The notes: generated by a model from the sequence alone, not told the origin. A DNA stretch of 49,574 nucleotides from Promethearchaeota archaeon (GCA_030603385.1 JAUVXW010000035.1:1-49574); one strand, 5' to 3'; shown: positions 1-8,918, counted from the first letter of the stretch. Program-made: numbers and translations.

Positions 1-1
1 A

Positions 2-1858
2 ATTGGTGGATTAGGAATTAATCCTAATAGTGGAGGTACACCATATATCGGAGACGATAAATTCATTCCTGGATATACAGCATTTGCCGAAAAAATGCAT
101 AAACACGGTGCTAAAGTCATGGCACAAATAATGCATCAAGGCGCATATTTTCCCAGTCAAAATGCGGTATCAGCTTCTGCAGTGAGATCAAACCTTACAC
201 GAATGGTGCCTAAAGAATTAACCATTGAAGAAATAAAACAAATACATGAAGATCATGCAGTAGCTGCGGAACGCTTATTAGAAGCTGGTTTCGATGGAGT
301 GGAATTACTCGGAAGCGCAGGTTATCTTATTACTCAATTTTTAAGCCCAATAATCAACAAAAGAACCGATGAATATGGTGGATCTTTAGAAAATCGCCTA
401 AGATATCCAATCGAGTTAATAAAACTGATGAAAAAGAGAGTGGGAGGCAAAATGATAGTGGGAATGCGCGTTGCTGGTGATGATTTCGTTCCAGGCTCCA
501 ACGATTGGACGCAAAGCCCAATATTTTCGAAACGTTATGAAGAAGCAGGAATAGAATTTTTAAATGTAACGGGAGGATGGCACGAGACCAGAATTCCGCA
601 AATTCCTATGATGGTACCACAAGCTGCATATGTATATCTCGGTGAGAACATTAAAAAGGAAGTGAATGTCCCCGTTTTTATGGCAAATCGTATAAATGAT
701 CCATTAATAGCAGAACAAATATTAAGAGATGGAAGAGTAGATGCAATTAGTATGGGAAGAGGGCTAATAGCTGACCCAGAATTACCCAATAAAGCGAAAG
801 AAAACCGACTTTGGGATATTATGAAATGCGTGGCTTGTAATCAAGGTTGCTTCGATACAATCTTCAGTGGCAGGTCTGTCGTATGTATGAGAAATTATAT
901 TACAGCCAAAGAAGGAGATATTGACCTAAGCAAGAAAACTGATAATCCTCAAAAGGTATTAGTCGTTGGGAGCGGTCCCGGAGGACTTGAAGCGGCTCGA
1001 ATTGCTGCAGTACTGGGTCATGATGTAACAATAGTAGAAAAAAGCGAATCTATAGGTGGGCAGATGAAAGCTGCTGCTGTTCCACATAGCAGAAGAAATA
1101 TCTCGGAGATGTTAAGTTACTATGAAGCACAAATTCGTCATCGCCATATAAAATTAAGATTGGCAACCGAAGCCACTCTAGAATTTATCAATGATTTTAA
1201 TCCGGATGCTGTTATATTTGCAACTGGAGTAAAGTTCTCAATCCCCAATATTCCAGGAATTGACGGTTCAAATGGGAGCGATATATGTTTTGCAGATGAA
1301 GCTTTAGCCGGAGATCATGTTGTTGGGAAAAATGTCGTTGTTGTTGGTGGGGGAGGAACCGGTTTAGAAACGGCGATTTGGGCTGCCGAGTTAGGAGCCA
1401 TTAATTCCGATATTGCACATTTCCTTAGTTTTTATGAATTGATACCCCAGGAAGAAATTATCAAACGATGGCTGAAAGGAAATCGAAATGTTACCATAAT
1501 AGATGTATTACCGAGACTAGCTACAAACGTGGGACGAACTACAAGGGGATATTTGATCGGTATTTCAAGGAAATTGCAGATAAACTCCATTATGAGTGCA
1601 GAAATCACAAAATTCGAGGGGAATTCGATTGAGTATAAGATTAAGATCCCCGATCAGGAAGAAGAAACCCATACAATTGATAATGTCGATACATTTATTC
1701 TGGCAACTGGAGTGAAGAGTAATACCGATCTTTATGAAAAAGTAAAAGCCACGAATCCATCATACAAAATGTTTAATATTGGGGACAGTAAAGAGCCGAG
1801 AACGATGATGGAAGCAATACATGAAGGATTTGAAACAGCCTATAATCTGGATAAATAA
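2..1858 (+). CDS. 2,4-dienoyl-CoA reductase-like NADH:flavin oxidoreductase, 5' end outside window
   Basis: The reading frame is open from base 2, so the gene begins before the window and about 618 residues of the C-terminal part are seen. The order is an old-yellow-enzyme TIM barrel (with the YGGSLENRLRYP motif), a CX2CX3CX11C iron-sulfur motif starting at base 827 (CVAC...GC...C), then an FAD-binding Rossmann motif (VVGSGPGGLEAA) and a second NAD(P)-type motif (VVGGGGTGLE). This is the architecture of bacterial FadH, trimethylamine dehydrogenase and related enal/enone reductases, which pass electrons from NAD(P)H through FAD and 4Fe-4S to FMN. Substrate cannot be told from sequence; dienoyl-CoA or another enoate is likely. 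The protein should be cytosolic. Full-length relatives are about 640-670 residues, so only some tens of residues are missing. Confidence 0.9.
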   Translation: MGGLGINPNSGGTPYIGDDKFIPGYTAFAEKMHKHGAKVMAQIMHQGAYFPSQNAVSASAVRSNLTRMVPKELTIEEIKQIHEDHAVAAERLLEAGFDGVELLGSAGYLITQFLSPIINKRTDEYGGSLENRLRYPIELIKLMKKRVGGKMIVGMRVAGDDFVPGSNDWTQSPIFSKRYEEAGIEFLNVTGGWHETRIPQIPMMVPQAAYVYLGENIKKEVNVPVFMANRINDPLIAEQILRDGRVDAISMGRGLIADPELPNKAKENRLWDIMKCVACNQGCFDTIFSGRSVVCMRNYITAKEGDIDLSKKTDNPQKVLVVGSGPGGLEAARIAAVLGHDVTIVEKSESIGGQMKAAAVPHSRRNISEMLSYYEAQIRHRHIKLRLATEATLEFINDFNPDAVIFATGVKFSIPNIPGIDGSNGSDICFADEALAGDHVVGKNVVVVGGGGTGLETAIWAAELGAINSDIAHFLSFYELIPQEEIIKRWLKGNRNVTIIDVLPRLATNVGRTTRGYLIGISRKLQINSIMSAEITKFEGNSIEYKIKIPDQEEETHTIDNVDTFILATGVKSNTDLYEKVKATNPSYKMFNIGDSKEPRTMMEAIHEGFETAYNLDK

Positions 1859-1974
1859 CTTTCAACCAATTAAAAAACAAATACTTACATTTTTTATTAT
1901 ATTTATAAGTCTTAATTGATAATATTTAAGAGAAGTTCCTAATAAAAACAATAACCTAACTTTATTGATTCGAA

Positions 1975-2958
1975 GTGCAAGATACGAGCATCATAAAAAG
2001 CACTAAAGTTTTCGAAGAGAAGATTTCTAGCAATCTCGAGGGAATTAATACGCAATCCCGAAATTACATTAAGGATATAATGATACTTGTTAATAAAGAG
2101 ATTGGAATCAACAAAATTTTATCAATCCTTTTATTTGGAAGCCAGAGAGCAAAAAGTGAAACTGCTGCAGTTTCCGATTGTGATTTGCTTATAATCTTCA
2201 AGAATCGAGTTTCTAACCATCATATCAAAGAGATAGAAAAATATTTCATTGCTTTAGAAATTAAACATAAATTTAGGGAATTCAATAAGAAATTAAGTAA
2301 AAAGATACTAGGAGTAATCCAACAAACCACAGGAATTTTTGTAAGCCATTTCTTAACAAAAATTAAATATTGGGAAGATGCAAATTTTCATAAAATTTTT
2401 AGGGTAAATAGAGTATTTTCAGCAGTCTTTGCTCCCAGGAATATTGTTTTAGGGAATATTTTAACAAATAGCACTACACTTTATGGCAATGACCTAAAAA
2501 ATAAAATTAGACCAAAACTTCAAATTACTTTTATAGAGATGATAAAAAGCACAATCATGAATCTCATGATTTCTTTTTTCTCAATTGTTATATCATTGCG
2601 TAAAAAACTTGATCCAACAAAATATCAGTTGGAAGCAATAAAATGGGCGCTAAGAGCTTCTAATTTTTATTGCTTTAGAGACTCTGAATCACTGGAAAAA
2701 ATCACAGAACGTTTTATTTCATTTGAAAAATCTAGATCTCAAAAAAATGCTAAAAGATTCTTTACTGATTTTCTGAATTTACGAAAAACTCCTTGTAATG
2801 ATATGAATTTCATGATTCGGTGTCCATTTCGCATTATAAAAATCCACCTAAAAGCAATTATTTACAAAAATTTAATAAAAAGAAAAAGTATAACAAGAAT
2901 TTTGCCTAAGTTTATTGAACCAGCTATTCCAGAACGTACTTTTCCATTAAGATTTTAA
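1975..2958 (+). CDS. nucleotidyltransferase-fold protein
   Basis: The protein (327 residues, GTG start) has a DNA polymerase beta-like nucleotidyltransferase motif near residues 60-80: LLFGS, eleven residues, then DCDLLI, matching the GSx10-11DxD signature of the MNT/KNTase superfamily. The rest is lysine-rich and mostly helical, with a hydrophobic stretch near residues 185-205 (MIKSTIMNLMISFFSIVISL). No HEPN partner gene lies next to it, unlike the pair at 7738-8918. The start is uncertain because no Shine-Dalgarno sequence is visible; a TATA-like run (TTTATAAG, about 1905) lies upstream. It may transfer a nucleotide to a protein, tRNA or small molecule; the substrate is unknown. Confidence 0.7.
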   Translation: MQDTSIIKSTKVFEEKISSNLEGINTQSRNYIKDIMILVNKEIGINKILSILLFGSQRAKSETAAVSDCDLLIIFKNRVSNHHIKEIEKYFIALEIKHKFREFNKKLSKKILGVIQQTTGIFVSHFLTKIKYWEDANFHKIFRVNRVFSAVFAPRNIVLGNILTNSTTLYGNDLKNKIRPKLQITFIEMIKSTIMNLMISFFSIVISLRKKLDPTKYQLEAIKWALRASNFYCFRDSESLEKITERFISFEKSRSQKNAKRFFTDFLNLRKTPCNDMNFMIRCPFRIIKIHLKAIIYKNLIKRKSITRILPKFIEPAIPERTFPLRF

Positions 2959-3128
2959 GATAAAATGAAGATAAAGTATTTTAGAGAGAAATTTAAATTA
3001 TCGTATATGTAATCTTCAAATATAAAAATATAAATATTTTTTAACTTATTTAGAATTGTAATAGGTTTAGATTTTTTTATCTCAAATATAATAAATTTAT
3101 AAATCATCATTATTGAAGGATTATAATT

Positions 3129-3683
3129 ATGGCTGAACAGATTGATATAAGAGAATTGTTTTTTGATATTTTAGACATAGTAAAATTTGAGCTTAAATTT
3201 TACCAAGATCGTGAATCACCCATGTTCGAGCGAATTGTAAAGACTCGTGTGTTCCAAACTAAGCTCCAAAAATTAAAAGACTTCATAATGACATATTTTG
3301 ATATTCTATATAAAGATGAAGTAAGTCCAATAAACATAGCAGCACTACGTTCACAATTAGATAATATTGCCAGACTTACAAATTATTATGATGATTTATC
3401 GGACTTTTACAAGGATCATACTAAAATTATGATTACTAAAGAAAAATTACTAAGTTTAGTCGAATATTCGCATATTGAGATTTTATTCCTTATTTTCACA
3501 AATATTCTAGATTGGGAGCATTATAAGAGCAGTCTCCTCTTTCCAACTGACAAGGATAAAGAAAAATTATTAAAAGAGTTTCTTGCCAAACTCGCATCAA
3601 GTGATATTAAAGAAGTGGATGATATTATAGATTTAGAACAGACTATCGATAGTTTTGTTCAAAGTTTAGAAGTTGGTTCCTAA
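3129..3683 (+). CDS. hypothetical helical protein, 184 residues
   Basis: I do not recognise this family. The ATG follows a short purine-rich stretch (GAAGGATTATA) that may serve as a weak ribosome binding site. The product is predicted cytosolic, with no signal peptide, and is rich in Lys, Asp and Glu with long amphipathic helices. It has no cysteine cluster or nucleotide-binding motif. Codon use is like the neighbours', and the ORF is uninterrupted, which supports it as a real gene. Confidence 0.6.
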   Translation: MAEQIDIRELFFDILDIVKFELKFYQDRESPMFERIVKTRVFQTKLQKLKDFIMTYFDILYKDEVSPINIAALRSQLDNIARLTNYYDDLSDFYKDHTKIMITKEKLLSLVEYSHIEILFLIFTNILDWEHYKSSLLFPTDKDKEKLLKEFLAKLASSDIKEVDDIIDLEQTIDSFVQSLEVGS

Positions 3684-3852
3684 GTATAATTTATAAACTA
3701 TACAATTTTAATATATCTCTTCTTATCTTAAAAAAAAGATCTGTTTTAGCTAATAAAAGAAAGATTTATATTAAGATCAATATGTTGAATTTATAAGAGC
3801 AGAGCTATTTCCATTTACTAATAAATTTTAAGCTAATAATATTTTTAGGAAG

Positions 3853-4362
3853 GTGGTGAATAAGATACCAATATCTGTAAAATTATATGGAGAATTGAGA
3901 GAAAGATTTTCATATAAGAAGGTTGATGCTGGAATCCCAAATACTCTAGAAATCGAGGTTCAAGAGTTTAGAACCGTTTTAGGTATCCTTAAACAGTTAA
4001 GCATCGATGAGAATGAAATAAGTCATATTTTCGTCAATGGAATATTTAGTGGGGCAGGAAAAATGGTTAAGGATGGAGATCGTTTAGGAATATTTCCAAA
4101 AAGGATGGGATTAATGTTTCTGGAGATTACAAAAATTAAATCTATTTATACAAAGATTATACTTCATGAAGAACTAAGGGAATTCGGTCCTACTGAAGCA
4201 ATAGTAGATTTACCAGAAGGCAGTACAATAGATTCAGTATTAAACAAATATAAACTTTCTAAGAAAAGAGATAAAATAGAAGTTATAGTTAATGGTAAAC
4301 CAATCCATGAAGAGGATTATATTATAAAAGATTGGGATAACATAGCGATTTTTCCCTTGTAG
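3853..4362 (+). CDS. tandem MoaD/ThiS-like (beta-grasp) protein
   Basis: The 169 residues hold two copies of the beta-grasp ubiquitin-like fold. Each starts with a strand of the form VKLYGELRE or IILHEELRE, and each ends with the conserved strand-turn block: FVNGIFSG...KDGDRLGIFP in the first and IVNGKPIH...KDWDNIAIFP in the second. This matches MoaD/ThiS and the Ub-Mut7C domain. Sulfur carriers of this fold end in Gly-Gly, but neither copy does: the protein stops at ...IFPL. It therefore looks like a binding or regulatory form rather than a conjugated sulfur carrier. GTG codons at 3853 and 3856 are both possible starts, after the purine-rich AGGAAGG. No molybdopterin or thiamine genes are nearby. 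Confidence 0.75.
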   Translation: MVNKIPISVKLYGELRERFSYKKVDAGIPNTLEIEVQEFRTVLGILKQLSIDENEISHIFVNGIFSGAGKMVKDGDRLGIFPKRMGLMFLEITKIKSIYTKIILHEELREFGPTEAIVDLPEGSTIDSVLNKYKLSKKRDKIEVIVNGKPIHEEDYIIKDWDNIAIFPL

Positions 4363-4575
4363 TAAGAGTTTTTAGATTCCTGCAATTTGAATTTAAACAT
4401 AATCTGTAACCATATGATAAAATTACTTTTTATCGTAGGAAAAACGGGATAAATACCTTTTATCTCGGGAGAAAAAAGAATATAGATACTTTTAAATTAA
4501 TGATTCTTTATGTAAAGGCTTAAGATATAGAGATAGTGCAGATTTGGGTATAAAATTTAGTTTTTTTTCTTAAAA

Positions 4576-4842
4576 ATGGACGATTGTTTCGATAAAATCT
4601 TAAAGGCAAGTAGCAATTCCGATGTAGCACAATATAAGGTTATTATTAAGTTGATGAAAGATCTCGAAGATGGAATATCAAACGGTTTAAGAGTTAGAAA
4701 TTGCTTAATTTTTTTAATCAACCTATGTTTTAAACAGGAATACTGCGATTATACAGATCGTATAGGGAAACAATCCCAAGACCTTTCAGAAGATGAACGA
4801 ACTCAGATGCTTGATGTTTTAAGGTGGGAGTTCTATAATTAA
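4576..4842 (+). CDS. small hypothetical protein, 88 residues
   Basis: A small acidic protein that I do not recognise. It has four cysteines (residues 4, 43, 52 and 58) but no CxxC pair. The ATG follows TTTTTTTCTTAAAA without a Shine-Dalgarno sequence; A+T-rich runs lie upstream but no clear promoter. It ends seven bases before the stop codon of the convergent MFS transporter gene. Confidence 0.5.
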   Translation: MDDCFDKILKASSNSDVAQYKVIIKLMKDLEDGISNGLRVRNCLIFLINLCFKQEYCDYTDRIGKQSQDLSEDERTQMLDVLRWEFYN

Positions 4843-4848
4843 AATGCA

Positions 4849-7056
4849 TTAAAAAACTGTAAGATCTACTTCTTTCCAGTTATCATATTGATTAAAGATA
4901 TCATCTATTTTTTCTAAAGTATCTATAAGTGCTTTTTTTGTCTGATCATCTTGTTTAAAAGTATCTACTATCACATCATATAGATCTACTTCATATTCTT
5001 GGGTAAGATCTGAGATTTTCCTTAAATCCTCTTGCTGAATCCCTTTTTCTTTTAATTGGTTTAATGCGTATTCAATCTCTTCCTTTAACTTAATAGTTGC
5101 ATTTAAAGATTTAATACATTTATCATATAATTCTTGTTCCTTGTCTCTTATGATAGTCTCATCTTCTGATAATTCTTGGTTTTCTTCTACAATTTCAAGC
5201 CTTTCATTTAATAAGTATTTTATACGTTCATAAATTTGAATTGCTTCTGAAATTTTACCTAATACCTTAATCAAATGCTTTTTACGATTAAGTCGTGCCT
5301 CAATAATTTTTAAACTAGCATCTTCATAATACGTTTGAATTTCTCCAAAAGTACTTTTTTCCCATTCGCTAATTCTAATAGAATTTTTACTTAATTCTCT
5401 TTTGAGGAGATTTATCTCATTGACTGTCAGATTTGGCTGGTTGAGCTTCTTGAATATATTATCTGTTTCATGTTTAAGTAATAAAACTCTTAAATACATA
5501 ATGTGTGCTTTTTTTTCTATATTTGTAATACTTCGAGATTCTCCTTCATGTTCACAGAATTTAAATATCTTTAAAGCATCCTCGAGTAATTTATTGAATT
5601 TAGCTTGATTAGTATGTATGTAATATCTCGCATCTTGAACTTTTTGAATTGCTCTATCCATTTGGATTTCTACCTCGAAGATGTAATCGATCAAACTCAC
5701 TTGCTTTCTTTCTGATAGAATTCTCGATTTATATGTCATATCTTTTTCTACATTTTTACTGGCAAGATACCATAATATTGCTGCCGGAAACCAAAAAAAC
5801 ACAGTAACAAAAAGCATGTTGAAAACACTACCTAATATCGAGATGAGTGTATAAGATATCAAAAGAGTTATTCCTTTACTTAACTGTTCTGAGAGTTTAA
5901 AAAAAGAAGCTGAAGTGCCCTTATGCTCTGGCATATTTACATCAATCATAACGGCATTTCTATTAGCAACCGGTCCTGCCCCTAGCATTGAGGCCATTAA
6001 AGCAAATATAAAGAAGATAATATAAGATGGATATGCAACAAATATCGCTCCAATAGTTCGAAAGATATAGGTCCATAACTGATCTGTGGGGATTGTTTCA
6101 GGATAAGTAATTTTCAATTCAATTACACTAATAGGTTGTAACGAAAGAAGCAAAATTATTGCAAAAGGAATTGAAAATATTAAACATAAAGTAGCTAATC
6201 TAGCCCTATTCCTTTTATTTTTCCGAAATAGGATGTCTCCTAAACGAGCAAACACTGCATTGCCAAGAATATATCCAACACCAATCATACCTGCAAAGAT
6301 AGTAGCTGTTTGTAGCTGTATTTCATTTGGAATCTCATTAAAAAAGTCAGTTATTAACATTGAGGTTATAAAATAAACAAGAACAGTACCGGGTATAATA
6401 GAAAAAAAACCCTGAATTATTAAATAGAAATTTGTTTTCTTTCTTAAAATAGCTCCTAAATCCTCTTTAGAAATTCGATAACTGTATTCTAAGTCCAGCT
6501 CAATTAAATCTAGAAGTTCATCCTCACCTGCTCCTCTTTGAGGGATTTTTACAAAGAAAAGTATAAAAATAACAATTACACTAATCACAGCAAGTAAGAG
6601 AAATGGAAACCTCCAACCAAAAATTGGACCTAAGAAAGAAGAAAGTCCTTGTCCAGCACCATTGGATATTGAACTTAAAATAGCTACAGTACCAAACCAA
6701 CCAGATCTTTCTTCAGCAGGTATCGCATCTGAGATAATAGAATAACCAACAGGTAAAACACATCCTAATCCAGCTCCACTTGATAGCCTGGAAATTACTA
6801 ACATTAGATAGGAATTTGAAAACGCTGTTAAAAGCATCCCAACTGTCCATGAAAATGCTCCTGCTACTAATACTTTTCCTCTATCAATTCTGTCCGCCCA
6901 ATATCCCCAAAGCAAGGCAAAAAATGCACTAATTAATACAAAAAATGCATCTGGAATTGCTATTAAGGCTTCTGGGATATTAAACTCTTCTCTAATAGCA
7001 GCATAGCTAGGTATAAGCATATTAGCGCACGCTATTGAAACGAAAAGCAATAACAT
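4849..7056 (-). CDS. MFS transporter with long C-terminal coiled-coil domain
   Basis: Residues 1 to about 440 are a major facilitator superfamily permease with about 12 membrane spans. The loop after helix 2 carries GYWADRIDRGKVLVAG, the typical MFS motif A region, and a long charged loop separates the two halves near residues 175-205. Residues from about 450 to 735 are a charged, helical, coiled-coil-like cytosolic domain, which is not part of ordinary MFS proteins. The first ATG falls inside the first membrane helix: the same frame stays open upstream to 7122 and encodes a plausible cytosolic lead (SKLTTVKFKD) without ATG, GTG or TTG. An ATG at 7129, in another frame, lies about 25 bases from a TATA-like run. 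The true start is therefore unresolved. The substrate is unknown. Confidence 0.85.
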   Translation of the reverse strand: MLLLFVSIACANMLIPSYAAIREEFNIPEALIAIPDAFFVLISAFFALLWGYWADRIDRGKVLVAGAFSWTVGMLLTAFSNSYLMLVISRLSSGAGLGCVLPVGYSIISDAIPAEERSGWFGTVAILSSISNGAGQGLSSFLGPIFGWRFPFLLLAVISVIVIFILFFVKIPQRGAGEDELLDLIELDLEYSYRISKEDLGAILRKKTNFYLIIQGFFSIIPGTVLVYFITSMLITDFFNEIPNEIQLQTATIFAGMIGVGYILGNAVFARLGDILFRKNKRNRARLATLCLIFSIPFAIILLLSLQPISVIELKITYPETIPTDQLWTYIFRTIGAIFVAYPSYIIFFIFALMASMLGAGPVANRNAVMIDVNMPEHKGTSASFFKLSEQLSKGITLLISYTLISILGSVFNMLFVTVFFWFPAAILWYLASKNVEKDMTYKSRILSERKQVSLIDYIFEVEIQMDRAIQKVQDARYYIHTNQAKFNKLLEDALKIFKFCEHEGESRSITNIEKKAHIMYLRVLLLKHETDNIFKKLNQPNLTVNEINLLKRELSKNSIRISEWEKSTFGEIQTYYEDASLKIIEARLNRKKHLIKVLGKISEAIQIYERIKYLLNERLEIVEENQELSEDETIIRDKEQELYDKCIKSLNATIKLKEEIEYALNQLKEKGIQQEDLRKISDLTQEYEVDLYDVIVDTFKQDDQTKKALIDTLEKIDDIFNQYDNWKEVDLTVF

Positions 7057-7182
7057 TACTAAGATAATCGGTGCAAGATCTTTGAATTTGACAGTTGTAA
7101 GTTTAGATCGTCCGATAAGGAATTACCATATTATTTTAATTATAATAAATAGCATTTGAAAGTTAAAAAAACTTACAAACAA

Positions 7183-7455
7183 CTATTGTATTGATAAATA
7201 GTGATTCAAGGTTGCTTCCACATGAAGTTCTAAAATGTCAAGCAATCTAATTTTTGTGCCTTTTTGATTTAAAACTAAAGGCAATTCAGTACATCCTAAA
7301 ATTACTCCATCTACGTCGTATTTATTAATAATCTGAAGCAGTCTCTTCTTAGATTCATGTCTATAAAAACCAATCACTAATTCATCAAATATAATCTTAT
7401 CTATTTCGTCCTGTTCTGCTTCGGAGGGAGTAATTATTTCAATACCTAATTTCAT
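7183..7455 (-). pseudogene. C-terminal remnant of Asp/Glu racemase
   Basis: The 90 residues match only the C-terminal half of the aspartate/glutamate racemase family (normally about 230 residues). The signature GVILGCTELPLVL, with the second catalytic cysteine, is present near residues 51-63. The N-terminal half with the first catalytic cysteine is absent: no racemase-like sequence is found in any reverse-strand frame between 7456 and 7737. I read it as a truncated, inactive remnant rather than a functional enzyme. Confidence 0.75.
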
Positions 7456-7525
7456 ATAGATATACTTATTTGTCAGATTTAGAGTTATTTTTAGGTTTAA
7501 AATCTATTTCTACCTTTTAGATATT

Positions 7526-7549
7526 TTCGTGAAATCATCGTTTCACGAA
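7526..7549. repeat. 9-bp perfect inverted repeat, 6-base loop
   Basis: TTCGTGAAA, six bases, then TTTCACGAA. The arms are exact. It lies in the 282-base gap between the racemase remnant and the MNT/HEPN pair, about 190 bases before the MNT start. It could be an operator or an RNA hairpin; no T-run follows it on either strand, so an intrinsic terminator is less likely. Confidence 0.6.
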
Positions 7550-7638
7550 TTTCAAAAATAAGTTAGATTAAATTCTAAGAAAAATGCATAAAATTAGATC
7601 TATAATCACTCATAACAGAAATATTCCCAAGAAAAAGT

Positions 7639-7657
7639 CCTGAAATCTCAACTCCAA
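7639..7657. repeat. left direct repeat flanking MNT/HEPN pair
   Basis: The 19 bases CCTGAAATCTCAACTCCAA match 8951-8969 (CCTATAATCTCAACTCCAA) at 17 of 19 positions, with an A-rich run before both copies. The two copies bracket the MNT/HEPN genes. Confidence 0.6.
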
Positions 7658-7704
7658 CATAATTTTTATTTTGAACAAGGATAAGTATATAATTATAAAC
7701 CAAA

Positions 7705-7716
7705 AGTATATATTAT
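7705..7716 (+). promoter_or_regulatory. TATA box for MNT/HEPN operon
   Basis: AGTATATATTAT is centred about 27 bases before the ATG at 7738. Archaeal transcription starts about 25 bases past the TATA box, so the mRNA is predicted to start at or next to the start codon (leaderless). This supports the chosen start. Confidence 0.5.
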
Positions 7717-7737
7717 TATACTTTAATTATTATATTA

Positions 7738-8493
7738 ATGAAATTAATTGACGAATATTCCTTAAATTTATTAAAACATTTAGAAGTATCCAGAGAATCT
7801 AGCTTCACAGGACTTAATATTGCCATTAAAAATAAGAAAACACGCTCAGAAAGGTTGAAATTTTTACTAAAAAAGAAGCTACTTATCCAAGAACGTCGAT
7901 TATATCGCATGACAGAACGCGGAATAAAATTTCTGAAAATACTTGAAAAAGCGGAAGCAATTATCCGAGAAGAAAGATTCTATGAGAATTACGATCATGT
8001 TCCATATATTTTTCGAAATTACTTAAATTCTTATGTTTCTCTCTTAAAAGAAAACTTTAATAATAATCTTATATCAGTTATATTGTATGGCTCTGTAGCG
8101 CGGGGAAAATGGACCCATGAAAGTGATATTGATTTATTACTAATATTTTCGGATGAAATTGTAAATTTATCGGGATTTAACAAGACTTTAACAAATAAAA
8201 CAGTAACTTTCGAAAAAACTCTTCAATTGAAAGATGGAAATAATAAAACAATCTATTGCTCTTTACAAGAATACCCAATATTCTTAAATGATTTAGACAA
8301 TTTTAGGACTTTATTTTATGATATAGCCATGGATGGAATTATATTATACGACAGAGCTAACGTGGGCTTTAGCTTCATTGAAAGAATAAATAAAAGAATA
8401 TTAAATAAAAATATAAAACGGATCTTTATTTCTGATAAAGATTTTTATTGGAAGCGAAATAATGTTGAATTTGGTGAATTAATCGAATTATGA
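7738..8493 (+). CDS. winged-helix plus MNT nucleotidyltransferase (antitoxin-like)
   Basis: Residues 1 to about 80 look like a winged helix-turn-helix (NLLKHLEVSRES... to YRMTERGIKFLKIL). Residues about 95-250 are a minimal nucleotidyltransferase with LYGSVARGKW and SDIDLLL, giving the canonical GSx10DxD motif (G118, S119, D130, D132). In the MNT/HEPN class of toxin-antitoxin systems the MNT protein silences the HEPN RNase, in studied cases by AMPylating it. The fused DNA-binding domain suggests the protein also represses its own promoter. The stop overlaps the HEPN start by four bases, so translation is coupled. Predicted leaderless. Confidence 0.85.
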   Translation: MKLIDEYSLNLLKHLEVSRESSFTGLNIAIKNKKTRSERLKFLLKKKLLIQERRLYRMTERGIKFLKILEKAEAIIREERFYENYDHVPYIFRNYLNSYVSLLKENFNNNLISVILYGSVARGKWTHESDIDLLLIFSDEIVNLSGFNKTLTNKTVTFEKTLQLKDGNNKTIYCSLQEYPIFLNDLDNFRTLFYDIAMDGIILYDRANVGFSFIERINKRILNKNIKRIFISDKDFYWKRNNVEFGELIEL

Positions 8494-8918
8494 ATAATAT
8501 TGAAGTTGCTAAGGAAGGGCTAAAAAGAGGAAAACAATGGCAACAAAATGCGAGTCGAGCTTTTGAAGATAAACGATGGAATGACGTAGTATTTTCTTAT
8601 GAAATGGCTGTAGAGCAATCATTAAAAGCTATTTTAATCCTTTTTGGTATTGAATACCCTAAAATTCACAATATATCAAAACTTTATTTGAGTATAAAAA
8701 AGACCGGTATCCCAAAATGGTTTGTAGATAACATGGATTTCCACGCAGAAACATTGAAAGATTTGGTTAAATTAAGAATCAAAGCTGCCTATGGATATGT
8801 TAATGGATTAACCAAAGAGGATTTCAAGGAAGATGCAATTGAATTTAAGGCTTCTGTTTCTAAAATTATGAATGACTGTGAAAAACTTATAATTGATTTT
8901 TCAAAAAAAAGTATTTAA
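8490..8918 (+). CDS. HEPN domain protein (toxin-like)
   Basis: A 142-residue all-helical HEPN protein. The first helices (ASRAFEDKRWNDVVFSYEMAVEQSLKAILI) and the IHNISKLY segment are typical of the PF05168-type HEPN family. The place of the RNase motif Rx4-6H is held by RIKAAYGY, i.e. Arg-x4-Tyr, so the usual catalytic histidine is not evident. The partner gene lies directly upstream and overlaps by ATGA. Family knowledge points to a toxin or to a complex that binds RNA or nucleotide; whether this copy cuts RNA cannot be decided from sequence. Confidence 0.85.
   Translation: MNNIEVAKEGLKRGKQWQQNASRAFEDKRWNDVVFSYEMAVEQSLKAILILFGIEYPKIHNISKLYLSIKKTGIPKWFVDNMDFHAETLKDLVKLRIKAAYGYVNGLTKEDFKEDAIEFKASVSKIMNDCEKLIIDFSKKSI

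Noticed and set aside
4427..4490. Two imperfect copies of TTTTATC...GGGATAAATACC-like sequence
   Set aside because: Similarity is weak and the A+T-rich background explains it; no further copies seen, so not called a repeat or CRISPR.
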